Origin: Marinobacterium halophilum
GTDB taxonomy: Bacteria > Pseudomonadota > Gammaproteobacteria > Pseudomonadales > Balneatricaceae
Assembly: GCF_003014615.1 (NCBI RefSeq)
Contig: NZ_PYGI01000008.1
Span: 82,853 to 146,852, forward strand
Reading direction: 5' to 3'
DNA length: 64,000 nt
Shown: one piece after another, positions 37,173 through 46,709 of the stretch
Numbering within the stretch: the first letter of the stretch is position 1
Layout of the letters: each line of letters opens with the position of its first letter
Program-made: the position numbers and the translations under genes
Notes under the pieces: generated by a model
What the model saw: only the letters and a program-made list of their open reading frames with translations
What the model was told of the DNA's origin: nothing
Databases searched by the model: none

Positions 37173-37488
37173 ATCGATTCTCTGTCGGGTTATACAAAAG
37201 GGCGCATAGTATAGCGCCAACTGACGGGCATCAAAAAGTTGCTGCCCGTGATAGCCGCGTTGCTGCCGGGGCAATCATCCGGATGAGCATAGGCTGGACT
37301 TCCCGCTTTGGATCATTCATGTTCTATTATTAGTGCCAACGCAGTGTTTCCGTGCTGCCACATGCATTCCAGCCTCAAGTCGATCACTTGTGGCAGGTCA
37401 GCATTTTTTTGCTTAGGATCTGTATACTGACGGCGTCAGTTTTTTACCCATTTTTTATCAATCCAGCCAACATTCAGGATGGAATACA
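37173..37488. other. Intergenic region before the chemoreceptor gene
   Basis: This 316-bp divergent region lies between the membrane-protein gene and the chemoreceptor gene. Its left 200 bp shows nothing I can assign. Its right end holds TATACT (37423-37428) overlapping a palindrome ACTGAC-GGC-GTCAGT, which is followed by six Ts. Confidence 0.6.
37426..37445 (+). promoter_or_regulatory. Palindrome with T-run overlapping a -10 element
   Basis: ACTGAC (37426-37431) and GTCAGT (37435-37440) are separated by GGC, and T-residues follow to 37445. The hexamer TATACT at 37423-37428 overlaps the left arm. The element may be a repressor operator covering the promoter start, or a short attenuator-like hairpin about 45 nt before the GTG start; the sequence fits both. 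Confidence 0.45.
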
Positions 37489-39096
37489 GTGCAAAAAGGG
37501 CTCTCGATTCAACACAAGGTCAACCTGTCACTGGTCGCCGTATTCCTGATCATTCTGGTCAGTTCACTGACCACCATCTACCGCAGCGAAACCTCGCTGG
37601 TCGATGAGGTGGTCACCCGCTCGACGCTGGATACAGCCGACTCCTATTTCGACAGCATCAACATACTGATGCTCAGCGGTGCCATGGCCAATCGCGCCAC
37701 ACTGCAACAAAAAATCCTGTCCAATGACGCCATTCTGGAAGCCCGCATCATTCGTGGCGAACAGATCAGTAGCGTCTATGGTCCCGGCAGTGATGACTCT
37801 CATCCGGTTGACGAACTCGACCGTCGCGCCATGCAGGGCGAGCACGTGGTCGCCGAGCTGGATGATGATCAGGGGCACCGCCTGACAGTAGTCACACCGA
37901 TGCAGGCGATGTCGGATTACAAGGGTACCAACTGCCTGCTCTGCCATCAGGTCGAGGAAGGCGAGGTGATCGGTGCCGTGCGCGTGACCTATTCGTTCGA
38001 AGCATTGGACAAACAGGTCAACAGCAACCTGATCAGCGTCGCCTTGATCGAACTGGGTTTGTTCATCGCCGGTATCATCCTGATTAGCCTGCTGCTGCGC
38101 CGCATTGTAGTCAGCCCGGTCAACCGATTGGCCGATACCATCCATGCCATCGAGCGGGACAGCAATTTGAGTCTGCGTATTCCGGTGGACTCACGCGATG
38201 AGATCGGCCAGATGTCCACCGCGTTCAATTCCATGCTCGATAACATCCATGACAGCATGAAGCAGGTCAACCAGACTGTATCTCGTCTGGCCGAGTCCGG
38301 CAGCCGCATCAGCCGTGTCGCTACTGAATCCTCCGCCGCCGTGCATCATCAGCAGATGCAGACCAGCTCGGTTGCCTCAGCCATGGAGCAGATGGAAGCG
38401 GCGACCCGCAGCGTGGCCGCCAGTGCCGAAAATACCGTATCCGCCTCCGATATGGCATTGCAGGAAAGCACCGACGGTGCCGAAATCACCCACCAGGCGA
38501 TCACCGCGATCTCCCGACTGCAGCAGAACATCGAGCGTGCTACTGGCGTAATCCAGAAGCTCGACAGCCAGAGCCAAAATGTAGGCACGGTACTGGAGGT
38601 AATCCAGAAGATTGCCGAGCAGACCAATTTGCTGGCCCTGAACGCAGCAATCGAAGCGGCGCGAGCCGGTGAACAGGGGCGCGGCTTTGCCGTGGTCGCC
38701 GACGAAGTACGCACGCTGGCCAGCCGGACCCACAACTCCACCGAAGAGGTCAACGCCATCATTGCTACTCTGCAGAGCGATGCCAAGGATGCCGTAGCGG
38801 TGATGCAGGAAGCCCTGAGCGCTGCCGGTGACGGTGTCGAACAGGTACAACGCTGCAACACCTCGCTGACCAACATCAACGAGGAAGTGCGGGTCATCAA
38901 CGACCTCAACCATCAGGTCGCCAGTGCCGTGCGCGAACAAAGCGAGATGGCCAGCAGCGTCGAGCGCAGCATCACCGAAATCAGCCGCAGCGCCGAAGAG
39001 ACCGCTGAACGTTCGGAGCATCTGAATCACGTCTCTGACGAACTCGCCCAACTGTCGCAGCAGCTGGAGCAAATGGTCAACCGCTTCCAGCTATGA
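37489..39096 (+). CDS. Methyl-accepting chemotaxis protein with a periplasmic c-type heme motif
   Basis: This 535-residue receptor starts with GTG at 37489, 6 nt after GGATGG. Helices at about 12-30 and 181-203 enclose a periplasmic domain of about 150 residues. That domain contains C149-LL-C152-H153 in [16 protein letters not shown], the motif for covalent heme c attachment. HAMP (about 203-256, [18 protein letters not shown]) and a signalling domain with the conserved tip [20 protein letters not shown] follow. Heme-c receptors of this kind are known in Geobacter and may sense redox or gas ligands. It is not next to che genes. Confidence 0.9.
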   Translation: MQKGLSIQHKVNLSLVAVFLIILVSSLTTIYRSETSLVDEVVTRSTLDTADSYFDSINILMLSGAMANRATLQQKILSNDAILEARIIRGEQISSVYGPGSDDSHPVDELDRRAMQGEHVVAELDDDQGHRLTVVTPMQAMSDYKGTNCLLCHQVEEGEVIGAVRVTYSFEALDKQVNSNLISVALIELGLFIAGIILISLLLRRIVVSPVNRLADTIHAIERDSNLSLRIPVDSRDEIGQMSTAFNSMLDNIHDSMKQVNQTVSRLAESGSRISRVATESSAAVHHQQMQTSSVASAMEQMEAATRSVAASAENTVSASDMALQESTDGAEITHQAITAISRLQQNIERATGVIQKLDSQSQNVGTVLEVIQKIAEQTNLLALNAAIEAARAGEQGRGFAVVADEVRTLASRTHNSTEEVNAIIATLQSDAKDAVAVMQEALSAAGDGVEQVQRCNTSLTNINEEVRVINDLNHQVASAVREQSEMASSVERSITEISRSAEETAERSEHLNHVSDELAQLSQQLEQMVNRFQL

Positions 39097-39299
39097 TCGT
39101 ATATGCCGCCCGGCTCTTTAACCGGGTGGCATGTTTTTCACCCCAGGCGAACACACCCGCCACTGCACCTATGTCCTGATGCGCCACACCACCCAACCGT
39201 CATAGTGACGTCATCAAAGCGGCAGACACTTGAAAAAAAGCCTGCACAGTCATACTTTAGTCTAGACCACGCCCCTCCCTCGACATGAGATCCGAATCG

Positions 39300-40736
39300 A
39301 TGCTTAAGCGTACGAAAATTGTAGCCACCCTGGGTCCCTCTACCGATGCTCCCGGCACACTGGACGCCCTGATCCGTGCCGGCGTCAACACCGTGCGCCT
39401 GAACTTTTCCCACGGCAGCTCCGCCGACCATCGCCGTCGCGTTGAAGCCGTGCGTGAAGCCAGCCGTAGGACCGGTGAAGCCGTAGCCCTGCTGGGCGAT
39501 CTGCAGGGGCCGAAGATTCGCATCTCACGTTTCAAGTCGGGCCCCGTGCAGCTGGTTATCGGCGACCGCTTCACGCTGGACGCCGCCATGGACGAAACCG
39601 CCGGTGACCAGCAGGCCGTCAGTGTCGACTACAAGGCACTGCCGCAGGACTGTGTGCCGGGAGATGTACTGCTGCTGGATGACGGCCGCGTGCAGCTGAA
39701 AGTGCTGGAGATCGATGGCAGCCGCATCGAGACCGAAGTGACCGTCGGCGGCCCGCTGTCCAACAACAAGGGCATCAACCGCCAGGGCGGTGGCCTGAGT
39801 GCAGCCGCACTGACCGACAAGGACAAGCACGACATCAAGGTCGCCTCCGAACTGGAGCTGGATTATGTCGCCGTGTCGTTCCCGCGTACGGCCGAGGATC
39901 TGAATACTGCCCGCGCCCTGCTGGAAGCCGCCGGCAGCCGTGCTGAAATCATCGCCAAGGTGGAGCGCGCCGAAACCGTGGCCACACCTGAAGCCCTGGA
40001 CGAGATCATCAACGCCTGCGACGGCGTCATGGTTGCCCGTGGCGACCTGGGCGTGGAGATCGGTGATGCCGAGCTGATCGGCGTGCAGAAGCACATCATC
40101 AAACGTGCTCGTCAGCTTAACCGTGTGGTGATCACGGCCACCCAGATGATGGAAACCATGATCCTGAACCCGATGCCGACCCGCGCCGAGGTGTTCGACG
40201 TGGCCAACGCCATCCTCGATGGTACCGACGCGGTGATGCTGTCGGCCGAAACCGCTGCCGGCAATTATCCGGTGGAAGTGGTCGAAGCGATGACCCGCAT
40301 CTGTCAGGGTGCCGAGAAGCACCAGCTGTCGCGACCGGCACCCGTGGCACCGGACCACACCTGTACCCGCACCGACGAGGCGATCGCCCGTGCCGCCATG
40401 TACACCGCCAATGGTCTGGAAGGCATCAAGGCGATTATCTGCCTGACCGAATCCGGCTCCACACCGCTGTGGATGTCACGTATCCGCTCCGGCCTGCCGA
40501 TCTTCGCGCTCACCCGCAACCACCGCACCATGCGCCGCATGGCGCTGTACCGTGGCGTCATGCCGATGTTCTTCGATGCCACCGCCGTGGCCGAGGCACG
40601 CCTTAACGACGAGATTCTGGCCGGTCTGCAGGCCCTTGATCTGCTGACCAGCGGTGACCGTGTCATCTTGACCCGCGGCGCCCGCATCGGCGAGCATGGT
40701 GGCACCAACTCACTGCAGATCCTGCAGGTACCCTGA
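39300..40736 (+). CDS. pyk: Pyruvate kinase
   Basis: This 478-residue glycolytic enzyme makes pyruvate and ATP from phosphoenolpyruvate. It resembles E. coli Pyk[66 protein letters not shown], the active-site signature [22 protein letters not shown] and [33 protein letters not shown] at 39300 gives the family start; an ATG at 39285 would add five residues. It is followed by tex after 18 bp. Confidence 0.97.
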   Translation: MLKRTKIVATLGPSTDAPGTLDALIRAGVNTVRLNFSHGSSADHRRRVEAVREASRRTGEAVALLGDLQGPKIRISRFKSGPVQLVIGDRFTLDAAMDETAGDQQAVSVDYKALPQDCVPGDVLLLDDGRVQLKVLEIDGSRIETEVTVGGPLSNNKGINRQGGGLSAAALTDKDKHDIKVASELELDYVAVSFPRTAEDLNTARALLEAAGSRAEIIAKVERAETVATPEALDEIINACDGVMVARGDLGVEIGDAELIGVQKHIIKRARQLNRVVITATQMMETMILNPMPTRAEVFDVANAILDGTDAVMLSAETAAGNYPVEVVEAMTRICQGAEKHQLSRPAPVAPDHTCTRTDEAIARAAMYTANGLEGIKAIICLTESGSTPLWMSRIRSGLPIFALTRNHRTMRRMALYRGVMPMFFDATAVAEARLNDEILAGLQALDLLTSGDRVILTRGARIGEHGGTNSLQILQVP

Positions 40737-40754
40737 ATCCCGAGTCGAGCCGAC

Positions 40755-43034
40755 ATGACCATTGAACAGCAACTGGCGACGGAACTGAGCATCAAGCCCG
40801 CTCAGGTCGTCGCCACCCTCGCCCTGCTGGATCAGGGCGCCACCCTCCCCTTCATCGCCCGTTACCGCAAGGAACAGACCGGTGCGCTGGATGACACCCA
40901 GCTGCGCCAGCTGCACGAGCGTCTGGGGCAGCTGCGCGAGCTGAACAGCCGCCGCGATGCCATCCTCGGCCGCCTGCGCGAGTACAACCAGCTGACACCG
41001 GAACTGGAACGCGCCCTGGTGGACGCCGACAGCCGTGCCCGTCTGGAAGACCTTTACCTGCCTTACCGTCCCAAACGGCGCAACAAGGCGCAGGAAGCCA
41101 GAGAAGCGGGGCTGGAGCCCTTGGCGCAGGCCGTGCTGCAAAATGGTCAGCTGCCGACGGCCAAACTGGCGCAGTATCTCAATCCCGAAGCCGGTTTTGC
41201 CGATACCGATGCGGTCGCCGAGGGCGTACGTCAGATTGTGCTGGAAGTCCTGAGCGAAGACGCCGAATTGATCGGCACCCTGCGCCAGCGTCTCTGGCAG
41301 CAGGGCGAATTCCAGGTCCGTGCCGCCCGCGGCAAGGCTGACCCCGAGAGCAAGTTCCGCGACTACTTCGACTATGCCGAACCGGTCGCCCGCGTGCCCT
41401 CGCACCGGGCGCTGGCGGTACTGCGTGGCGTCGCCGAAGGTACCCTCAAGGCCGGTTTGCACCTGCCGGACACGCTTGCTGGCTGGCCGGAAGAACAGAT
41501 GGCCAAACGCCAACATCTGCGTCCATCCCAGCTTGACGCCTGGATGCAGCAGACGCTGCAGCAGGGTTGGCAAAAGAAACTGCGCCCGTCACTGGAGACC
41601 GAGCTGATCAAGCGCCTGCGCGAGCAGGCCGACGCTGCAGCGATCGAGGTGTTCGCACGCAACCTGAATGACCTGCTCCTGGCCGCTCCCGCCGGAGCCA
41701 AGGCCACGATGGGGCTGGATCCGGGGCTGCGTACCGGCACCAAGGTCGCCGTGGTCGATGCCACCGGCAAGCTGCTGGATTACACTACGATCTACCCGCA
41801 CGCGCCGCAGAAGCAGTGGGACCAATCCCTGCACGCATTGACCAAGCTGGCGCAGCGACATGGCGTTGAACTGATCGCGGTCGGCAACGGCACTGCATCG
41901 CGCGAGACTGAGCAGTTGGCCCAGGCGGTCTGCTCGGCCCTGCCACAGCAAGATCTGCACGCGGTACTGGTCAATGAAGCCGGTGCTTCGGTTTACTCCG
42001 CCTCGGCCTTGGCTGCGGCTGAATTCCCCGATCTGGATGTCACCATTCGTGGCGCGGTGTCCATCGCCCGTCGTCTGCAGGACCCGTTGGCAGAACTGGT
42101 CAAGATCGATCCCCAATCGATCGGCGTTGGCCAGTATCAGCATGACGTGGACCAGACCCGCCTGGGCGAGTCGCTCGACGGCGTGATCGAGCAGTGCGTC
42201 AACCATGTCGGCGTGGACGTGAACACGGCTTCTGCGGCGCTGCTCAGTCATGTTGCCGGACTCAACCGCACCACTGCCGACAATCTGGTCGCCTGGCGTG
42301 ACGAGCATGGCGCGCTGCGGAACCGCCGTCAGCTGCTCAAGGTACCACGTCTGGGGCCCAAGGCATTTGAGCAGTGCGCCGGCTTTCTGCGCATCCGTGA
42401 TGGCGAGGAGCCGCTGGACAATACCGCCGTGCATCCGGAAAGCTACCCGCTGGCGCAAGCGGTTGCAGCCACCTGTGGTCTGCAGCTGCAAACATTGCTG
42501 CAACAACCCGAGCAGTTGAAACAGGTTGATCCGGCGCGGCTGGAGGCTCAGGGCTATGGTGGTTACACCGTGCGCGACGTCCTCGCCGAACTGGAAAAAC
42601 CGGGCCGTGATCCGCGGCCCGAGTTCCGCTCGGTGCAATACACGGCAGGGGTGGAAACATTGAAGGATCTGCAGCCCGGCATGGCACTGGAAGGTGTAGT
42701 GACCAATGTGACCCACTTTGGTGCCTTTGTTGACATCGGCGTCCATCAGGATGGTCTGGTGCATATTTCCCAACTGGCCGACCGTTTTGTCAGCGACCCG
42801 CATACCATCGTCAGCAGTGGCCAGATCGTGCAGGTACGCGTACTGGAGGTCGATGCCGCCCGCAAGCGTATCGCCTTGACCATGAAGTCCAACACTGACG
42901 CAGCGCCCGCCCGCGCCGCTGCCACCGCTGCCACCGACCGGCGCTCCAGCGCCAAACCTGCGGCACCGACTCCGGTCAAAGGCTCACTGGCCGACAAGCT
43001 GAAGGCCGCTGGTCTGGGTTCGGGTCGCCGCTGA
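40755..43034 (+). CDS. tex: RNA-binding transcription accessory protein Tex
   Basis: This 759-residue protein starts with the helical Tex N-terminal region (LPFIARYRKEQTGALDDTQLRQLHERL). It continues through a YqgF/RNase H-like domain (about 320-450, MGLDPGLRTGTKVAVVDATG), a helix-hairpin-helix pair (about 490-560, VNTASAALLSHVAGLNRTTA) and an S1 RNA-binding domain (about 645-715, GMALEGVVTNVTHFGAFVDIG). The Ala/Pro-rich basic tail is variable. Tex binds nucleic acid and affects transcription; in Bordetella it is essential for toxin expression. Confidence 0.96.
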   Translation: MTIEQQLATELSIKPAQVVATLALLDQGATLPFIARYRKEQTGALDDTQLRQLHERLGQLRELNSRRDAILGRLREYNQLTPELERALVDADSRARLEDLYLPYRPKRRNKAQEAREAGLEPLAQAVLQNGQLPTAKLAQYLNPEAGFADTDAVAEGVRQIVLEVLSEDAELIGTLRQRLWQQGEFQVRAARGKADPESKFRDYFDYAEPVARVPSHRALAVLRGVAEGTLKAGLHLPDTLAGWPEEQMAKRQHLRPSQLDAWMQQTLQQGWQKKLRPSLETELIKRLREQADAAAIEVFARNLNDLLLAAPAGAKATMGLDPGLRTGTKVAVVDATGKLLDYTTIYPHAPQKQWDQSLHALTKLAQRHGVELIAVGNGTASRETEQLAQAVCSALPQQDLHAVLVNEAGASVYSASALAAAEFPDLDVTIRGAVSIARRLQDPLAELVKIDPQSIGVGQYQHDVDQTRLGESLDGVIEQCVNHVGVDVNTASAALLSHVAGLNRTTADNLVAWRDEHGALRNRRQLLKVPRLGPKAFEQCAGFLRIRDGEEPLDNTAVHPESYPLAQAVAATCGLQLQTLLQQPEQLKQVDPARLEAQGYGGYTVRDVLAELEKPGRDPRPEFRSVQYTAGVETLKDLQPGMALEGVVTNVTHFGAFVDIGVHQDGLVHISQLADRFVSDPHTIVSSGQIVQVRVLEVDAARKRIALTMKSNTDAAPARAAATAATDRRSSAKPAAPTPVKGSLADKLKAAGLGSGRR

Positions 43035-43062
43035 GCGGATGCATTTTCACAGGGGGTGGACG

Positions 43063-43068
43063 TATAAT
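43063..43068 (+). promoter_or_regulatory. TATAAT element overlapping a possible upstream gshA ATG
   Basis: A perfect TATAAT spans 43063-43068, and the A of the ATG at 43067 is inside it. If it is the -10, transcription would start near 43075, after that ATG. No good -35 is visible. Confidence 0.4.
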
Positions 43069-43105
43069 GCGCACCCCTACAGGTTTAACCACAGGAATCA
43101 CCACG

Positions 43106-44668
43106 GTGCTGGCAACCCTCGAACACCAACTCGAACGCCTGGCCCATGCCGGCCATGCTGATCTGCTCACCCGGACCCGTCAGGGGATCGAGAAGGAAGG
43201 ACTGCGTGTCACCGCCGCTGCGGGTATTGCCCAGACACTGCACCCACGCGGCCTGGGGTCGGCACTGACCCATGACTTCATCACCACTGATTATTCGGAA
43301 GCACTACTGGAGTTCATCACCCCGGTGCATGACACCCCGGCCGCTGCGCTCGATTTTCTGACCCAGCTGCACGCTTTCACCTACACCCAATTGGGTGACG
43401 AGCAGCTCTGGTGCGCCAGCATGCCCTGCGAAATTCCCGACGAAGAATCGATCCCGGTCGCCGAATACGGCAGCTCCAATGTCGGTCAGCTCAAGCATGT
43501 CTACCGCCAGGGGCTGAAGTACCGCTACGGCAAGATGATGCAGACCATTGCCGGTATCCACTACAACTTTTCGCTGCCGGACGCCTTCTGGCCCGCATGG
43601 CAGCAGCTGGAGGGCGATAACAGCAGCCTGGAGGCCTTCCGCTCCGCAGGTTACTTCCGCCTGATCCGCAACTTCCGCCGTTACGGCTGGTTACTGCTGT
43701 ACCTGTTCGGCGCGTCCCCGGCCCTGTCGACTTCATTTCTGGCGGGCCGACCTCACACCCTGCAAACGCTGGACAAGGACACCCTGTTCCTGCCTTATGC
43801 CACATCCTTGCGCATGAGCGATCTGGGCTATTCCAACAAGGCACAGGCCAGCCTGCAGATCTGTTTCAACCATCTCGACACCTATGCCGACTCGCTGCAC
43901 CGTGCGATCCATACCTCACATCCGGCCTACGAGCAGCTCGGCGTGCTGGTCGATAACGAATATCGCCAGCTCAATACCAACGTGCTGCAGATCGAAAACG
44001 AGTATTACAGTGACGTGCGGCCGAAACGGGTCACCGAATCCGGCGAAAAACCGGTACATGCACTGATGCGTCGGGGCGTGGAGTATGTCGAGGTACGCAA
44101 TACCGACATCAACCCGCTGCTGCCACTGGGCATCGACACCGAACAGGCCGAGTTCCTCAATGCCTTTCTGATCACCTGCCTGCTCGGTCAGGCCGATGAT
44201 CTGGACGAGCGTGAATGTGCGCTGGTTGCCGAAAACCACAGCCGTGTCGTCAACCGCGGCCGTGAGCCGGGTCTGTTACTGCACAGCCGCCGTGGCGAAC
44301 TGCCCCGTGAGCAGCTGGCCAACGAGATTCTGGACAAGGTAGCACGTACCGCCGAACTGCTGGACGAAGTGCAGGGCGGTGATGCCCATCGCCGCGCCGT
44401 CGAGGCACAGCGTGACAAAGTGGCCGAGCCGGATCTGACGCCTTCAGCCCAGGTATTGGCAGCACTGCGCAGCAGTGGCCTGAGCCATAGCGAGTGGGTG
44501 CTGGAGATGAGCCGCCAGCACCGCCATACCACGACACCGCTGCTGACGCCTGAAAGTAACGCGTGCTTGCAGCGTGCGGCCCATGAATCCCTGGCTAAAC
44601 AGGCCGCTCTTGAAGCGGAGCCCGCACCCGCCTTCGCCGAATTCCTGGCAACCTACGTTGCCAGCTGA
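43106..44668 (+). CDS. gshA: Glutamate-cysteine ligase
   Basis: This 520-residue ligase makes gamma-glutamylcysteine, the first step of glutathione synthesis. It matches proteobacterial GshA: GIEKEGLRVTAAAGIAQTLHP, GSALTHDFITTDYSEALLEFITP, SMPCEIPDEESIPVAEYGSSNVG, TIAGIHYNFSLPDAFW and QIENEYYSDVRPKRV. GTG at 43106 follows AGGA by 9 nt and gives the family-like start. An ATG at 43067 would add 13 residues but overlaps a TATAAT hexamer. A FliL-like gene converges on it with an 8-bp gap. Confidence 0.95.
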   Translation: MLATLEHQLERLAHAGHADLLTRTRQGIEKEGLRVTAAAGIAQTLHPRGLGSALTHDFITTDYSEALLEFITPVHDTPAAALDFLTQLHAFTYTQLGDEQLWCASMPCEIPDEESIPVAEYGSSNVGQLKHVYRQGLKYRYGKMMQTIAGIHYNFSLPDAFWPAWQQLEGDNSSLEAFRSAGYFRLIRNFRRYGWLLLYLFGASPALSTSFLAGRPHTLQTLDKDTLFLPYATSLRMSDLGYSNKAQASLQICFNHLDTYADSLHRAIHTSHPAYEQLGVLVDNEYRQLNTNVLQIENEYYSDVRPKRVTESGEKPVHALMRRGVEYVEVRNTDINPLLPLGIDTEQAEFLNAFLITCLLGQADDLDERECALVAENHSRVVNRGREPGLLLHSRRGELPREQLANEILDKVARTAELLDEVQGGDAHRRAVEAQRDKVAEPDLTPSAQVLAALRSSGLSHSEWVLEMSRQHRHTTTPLLTPESNACLQRAAHESLAKQAALEAEPAPAFAEFLATYVAS

Positions 44669-44676
44669 GTTCTGAC

Positions 44677-45075
44677 TTACTGCGTCACGAAGCTGGTAAA
44701 AAAGAGATCGGCCACATGTGTGCTGCCGGTCTCCTCTTGCAATAGCTGCTGCACCGTTTTCAAGGCCTGTTCGGCAAGCACCTGCTGCGCCGCAACACTA
44801 CCGACGTCCTCGGTCTGTACCGCCGAGAACAAAAACACCAGATCATTCCGGATGTGCGCCATATGTGCATTGACCGCATGATGGGCGTCCGGATCTTCCA
44901 CCTGAATCGTCACTTCCGCTTTCAGAAAGCGGACCGGCCCCGGTCCGCCGAAGTTGGTGACAAAGGGTTTGAGCTCGATATAGTTGATGTAATCTTCCGC
45001 TGTTTCATCGGCCTGCACCGGCAGGCTCAATGTTGAGGCCAAAAGGGCCAGCCACAATCCCAAGTGTCGCCACAT
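44677..45075 (-). CDS. FliL-like secreted protein
   Basis: This 132-residue protein starts with a typical signal peptide (MWRHLGLWLALLASTLSLPVQA, predicted cut before DETAEDY). The rest resembles the periplasmic part of FliL: YIELKPFVTNFGGPGPVRFLKAEVTIQVED and MAHIRNDLVFLFSA, then VLAEQALKTVQQLLQEETG and VADLFFTSFVTQ. Normal FliL keeps an N-terminal membrane anchor and sits in a flagellar operon. Here the gene is solitary between gshA and rsd, as in several pseudomonads. A role in motility is not shown. Confidence 0.82.
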   Translation of the reverse strand: MWRHLGLWLALLASTLSLPVQADETAEDYINYIELKPFVTNFGGPGPVRFLKAEVTIQVEDPDAHHAVNAHMAHIRNDLVFLFSAVQTEDVGSVAAQQVLAEQALKTVQQLLQEETGSTHVADLFFTSFVTQ

Positions 45076-45209
45076 GGTCTATTCTCCCATTGTCGATTCG
45101 CGCCCAGTATACCCTTCTGCCCAACAGGATCTCCACGTCTTCGACTGCGTGTTGCACCCTCTGGGGGCTGGCAGTAGTATTGAATGAATCAATGTCGGAG
45201 GGATCGGTC

Positions 45210-45683
45210 ATGCTTGAAAAATGTCGCAATGCCAAAGACCGCTGGGGCGGTGTCAGTACGATCATCGATCACTGGCTGGAGGAACGGCAGCGGCTGATCT
45301 CTGTCTTTGTCTCCATCCCGACTCAGGAAGTGGGTTCACCACTGAACAGCTCGGTGGGCGAATTCTGTGATCTGCTGATGGATTATCTGTCATCCGGTCA
45401 TTTCGAAGTGTACGAGCAGCTGCTGCGCGAAGGCAGTGAGTTTGCTGACGGCAGTCTGGAGCAGGCGCAGGAAATATTCCCTCACATCCAGCCCTCCACT
45501 GACAGCGCGCTGGATTTCAACGATACCTACGGCACGCTTGGCAACATGACGCTGCAGCAAGTGTGTCAGCTGGCCCGTGAGCTGTCGGAACTGGGCGAAA
45601 CGCTTGAAGAACGCTTTGCCCTGGAAGATCAACTGATCGAAATCCTGCATAACGCTCACAAAGAACTGGTCGAGTCGACGTGA
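45210..45683 (+). CDS. rsd: Sigma-70 anti-sigma factor Rsd / AlgQ
   Basis: This 157-residue protein of the Rsd/AlgQ family binds region 4 of sigma-70 and frees core polymerase for other sigma factors in slow growth. Family segments are EKCRNAKDRWGGVSTIIDHWLEERQRLISVFV, LNSSVGEFCDLLMDYLSSGHFEVYEQLL and LGNMTLQQVCQLARELSELGETLEERFALEDQLIEIL, split here around positions 3-34, 44-72 and 107-150. GGAGGG precedes the ATG at 45210. It overlaps the next gene by GTGA. Confidence 0.94.
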   Translation: MLEKCRNAKDRWGGVSTIIDHWLEERQRLISVFVSIPTQEVGSPLNSSVGEFCDLLMDYLSSGHFEVYEQLLREGSEFADGSLEQAQEIFPHIQPSTDSALDFNDTYGTLGNMTLQQVCQLARELSELGETLEERFALEDQLIEILHNAHKELVEST

Positions 45684-46666
45684 CCCCCGGCCGCCCGCTC
45701 TCGCTGCTGTTGGGCAGCCTGTTGCTGGCGGGCTGTGGCGCCGGCGCGGACTCGGCAGCCGAATCCATGCGCCTTACCGAACAGAGCGGCCTCTACAGTG
45801 CCGACCTGAGTGCGGACGGTATTCATGCCTTGGTGGGAGCCGTTAGCCATGGCGGCAGTCTGTGGAACGTACAGACCCGTGCGCGCGCCTTTGACTGGAA
45901 CCATCAGGCCGGTGTGTTCACCACGATGTCGGCCGTCGACTTTTCACCGGAAGGCCGCTTTGCCCTCACCGCCAACCCGCAAGATCTGGTACTCTGGAAT
46001 GTAGGCACCGGCAAGGCTGAAGGCTTCTGGAGTGCTCCGGGCGAAATTCTGGATGCCGAACTGTCCCGTCAGGGCAACTATGCCTTGCTGGGTATGGGCA
46101 ATTTTGAAGCGGTCTATTTCGATATTCGTCGCGGCGGTGTACTGAAAACGCTGCGCCATCCTGCGCGGGTACGCAGCGTGGCACTGAGCAGTGACGAGCG
46201 GCTGGCATTAACCGGAGCCGATGATCGCATCGCCCGTCTCTGGGATCTGGAAAGCGCCACCGAGCTGCACCAGGTCGCGTTTGGCAATACCGTGGATACG
46301 GTTGCACTGGCACCCAACGGGCGGCTGGCATTCAGTTCAGGCAGTTTGGATCAGGCCGTGATCTGGCAGACCGACAGCGGTGAGGTACTGTTTCATCTCA
46401 GCGGTGACGACAGCCTGATTCCACGACGCCTCAGTTATCTCAGTGCACGCTTCTCCGACAACAGCGACCAGCTGCTCACCGGGCGAGCGGACGGCACGGT
46501 GGAGTTATGGGATCTGAACCGGAAACAGGTATTGCGGCGCTGGAAAGTAGACAAGGATGCTGCATACGGCCCCACCAGCGCGGGGGTACTCGCCGTTGAG
46601 TTCGGCAGCGACGGCAACAGCTGGCTGGCCATCGGTACCAACGGCCGGATGAACTGGTTACGCTGA
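45680..46666 (+). CDS. WD40-repeat lipoprotein
   Basis: This 328-residue lipoprotein starts with GTG at 45680, overlapping the rsd stop. The lipobox LLAGC places the lipidated Cys at residue 19, with Gly at +2, so an outer-membrane destination is likely. Six or seven WD40-like blades follow, for example VDFSPEGRFALTANPQDLVLWNVG, VALSSDERLALTGADDRIARLWDL and SDNSDQLLTGRADGTVELWDL. It is probably a protein-interaction scaffold; no partner is apparent. A hairpin without a T-run follows. Confidence 0.87.
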   Translation: MTPGRPLSLLLGSLLLAGCGAGADSAAESMRLTEQSGLYSADLSADGIHALVGAVSHGGSLWNVQTRARAFDWNHQAGVFTTMSAVDFSPEGRFALTANPQDLVLWNVGTGKAEGFWSAPGEILDAELSRQGNYALLGMGNFEAVYFDIRRGGVLKTLRHPARVRSVALSSDERLALTGADDRIARLWDLESATELHQVAFGNTVDTVALAPNGRLAFSSGSLDQAVIWQTDSGEVLFHLSGDDSLIPRRLSYLSARFSDNSDQLLTGRADGTVELWDLNRKQVLRRWKVDKDAAYGPTSAGVLAVEFGSDGNSWLAIGTNGRMNWLR

Positions 46667-46701
46667 TAACACCTGCCACACATCTGCAGCAGCAGGTGTT
46701 A
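46667..46701. terminator. Bidirectional hairpin between the WD40 and FKBP genes
   Basis: TAACACCTGC and GCAGGTGTTA form a perfect 10-bp stem around a 15-nt loop in a convergent gap. No T-run follows on either strand. Confidence 0.45.
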
Positions 46702-46709
46702 CCGAAGTC

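Noticed and set aside
41589..42803. A 404-codon open frame antisense to tex
   Set aside because: Tex is continuous and well conserved here; the reverse frame has no family features.
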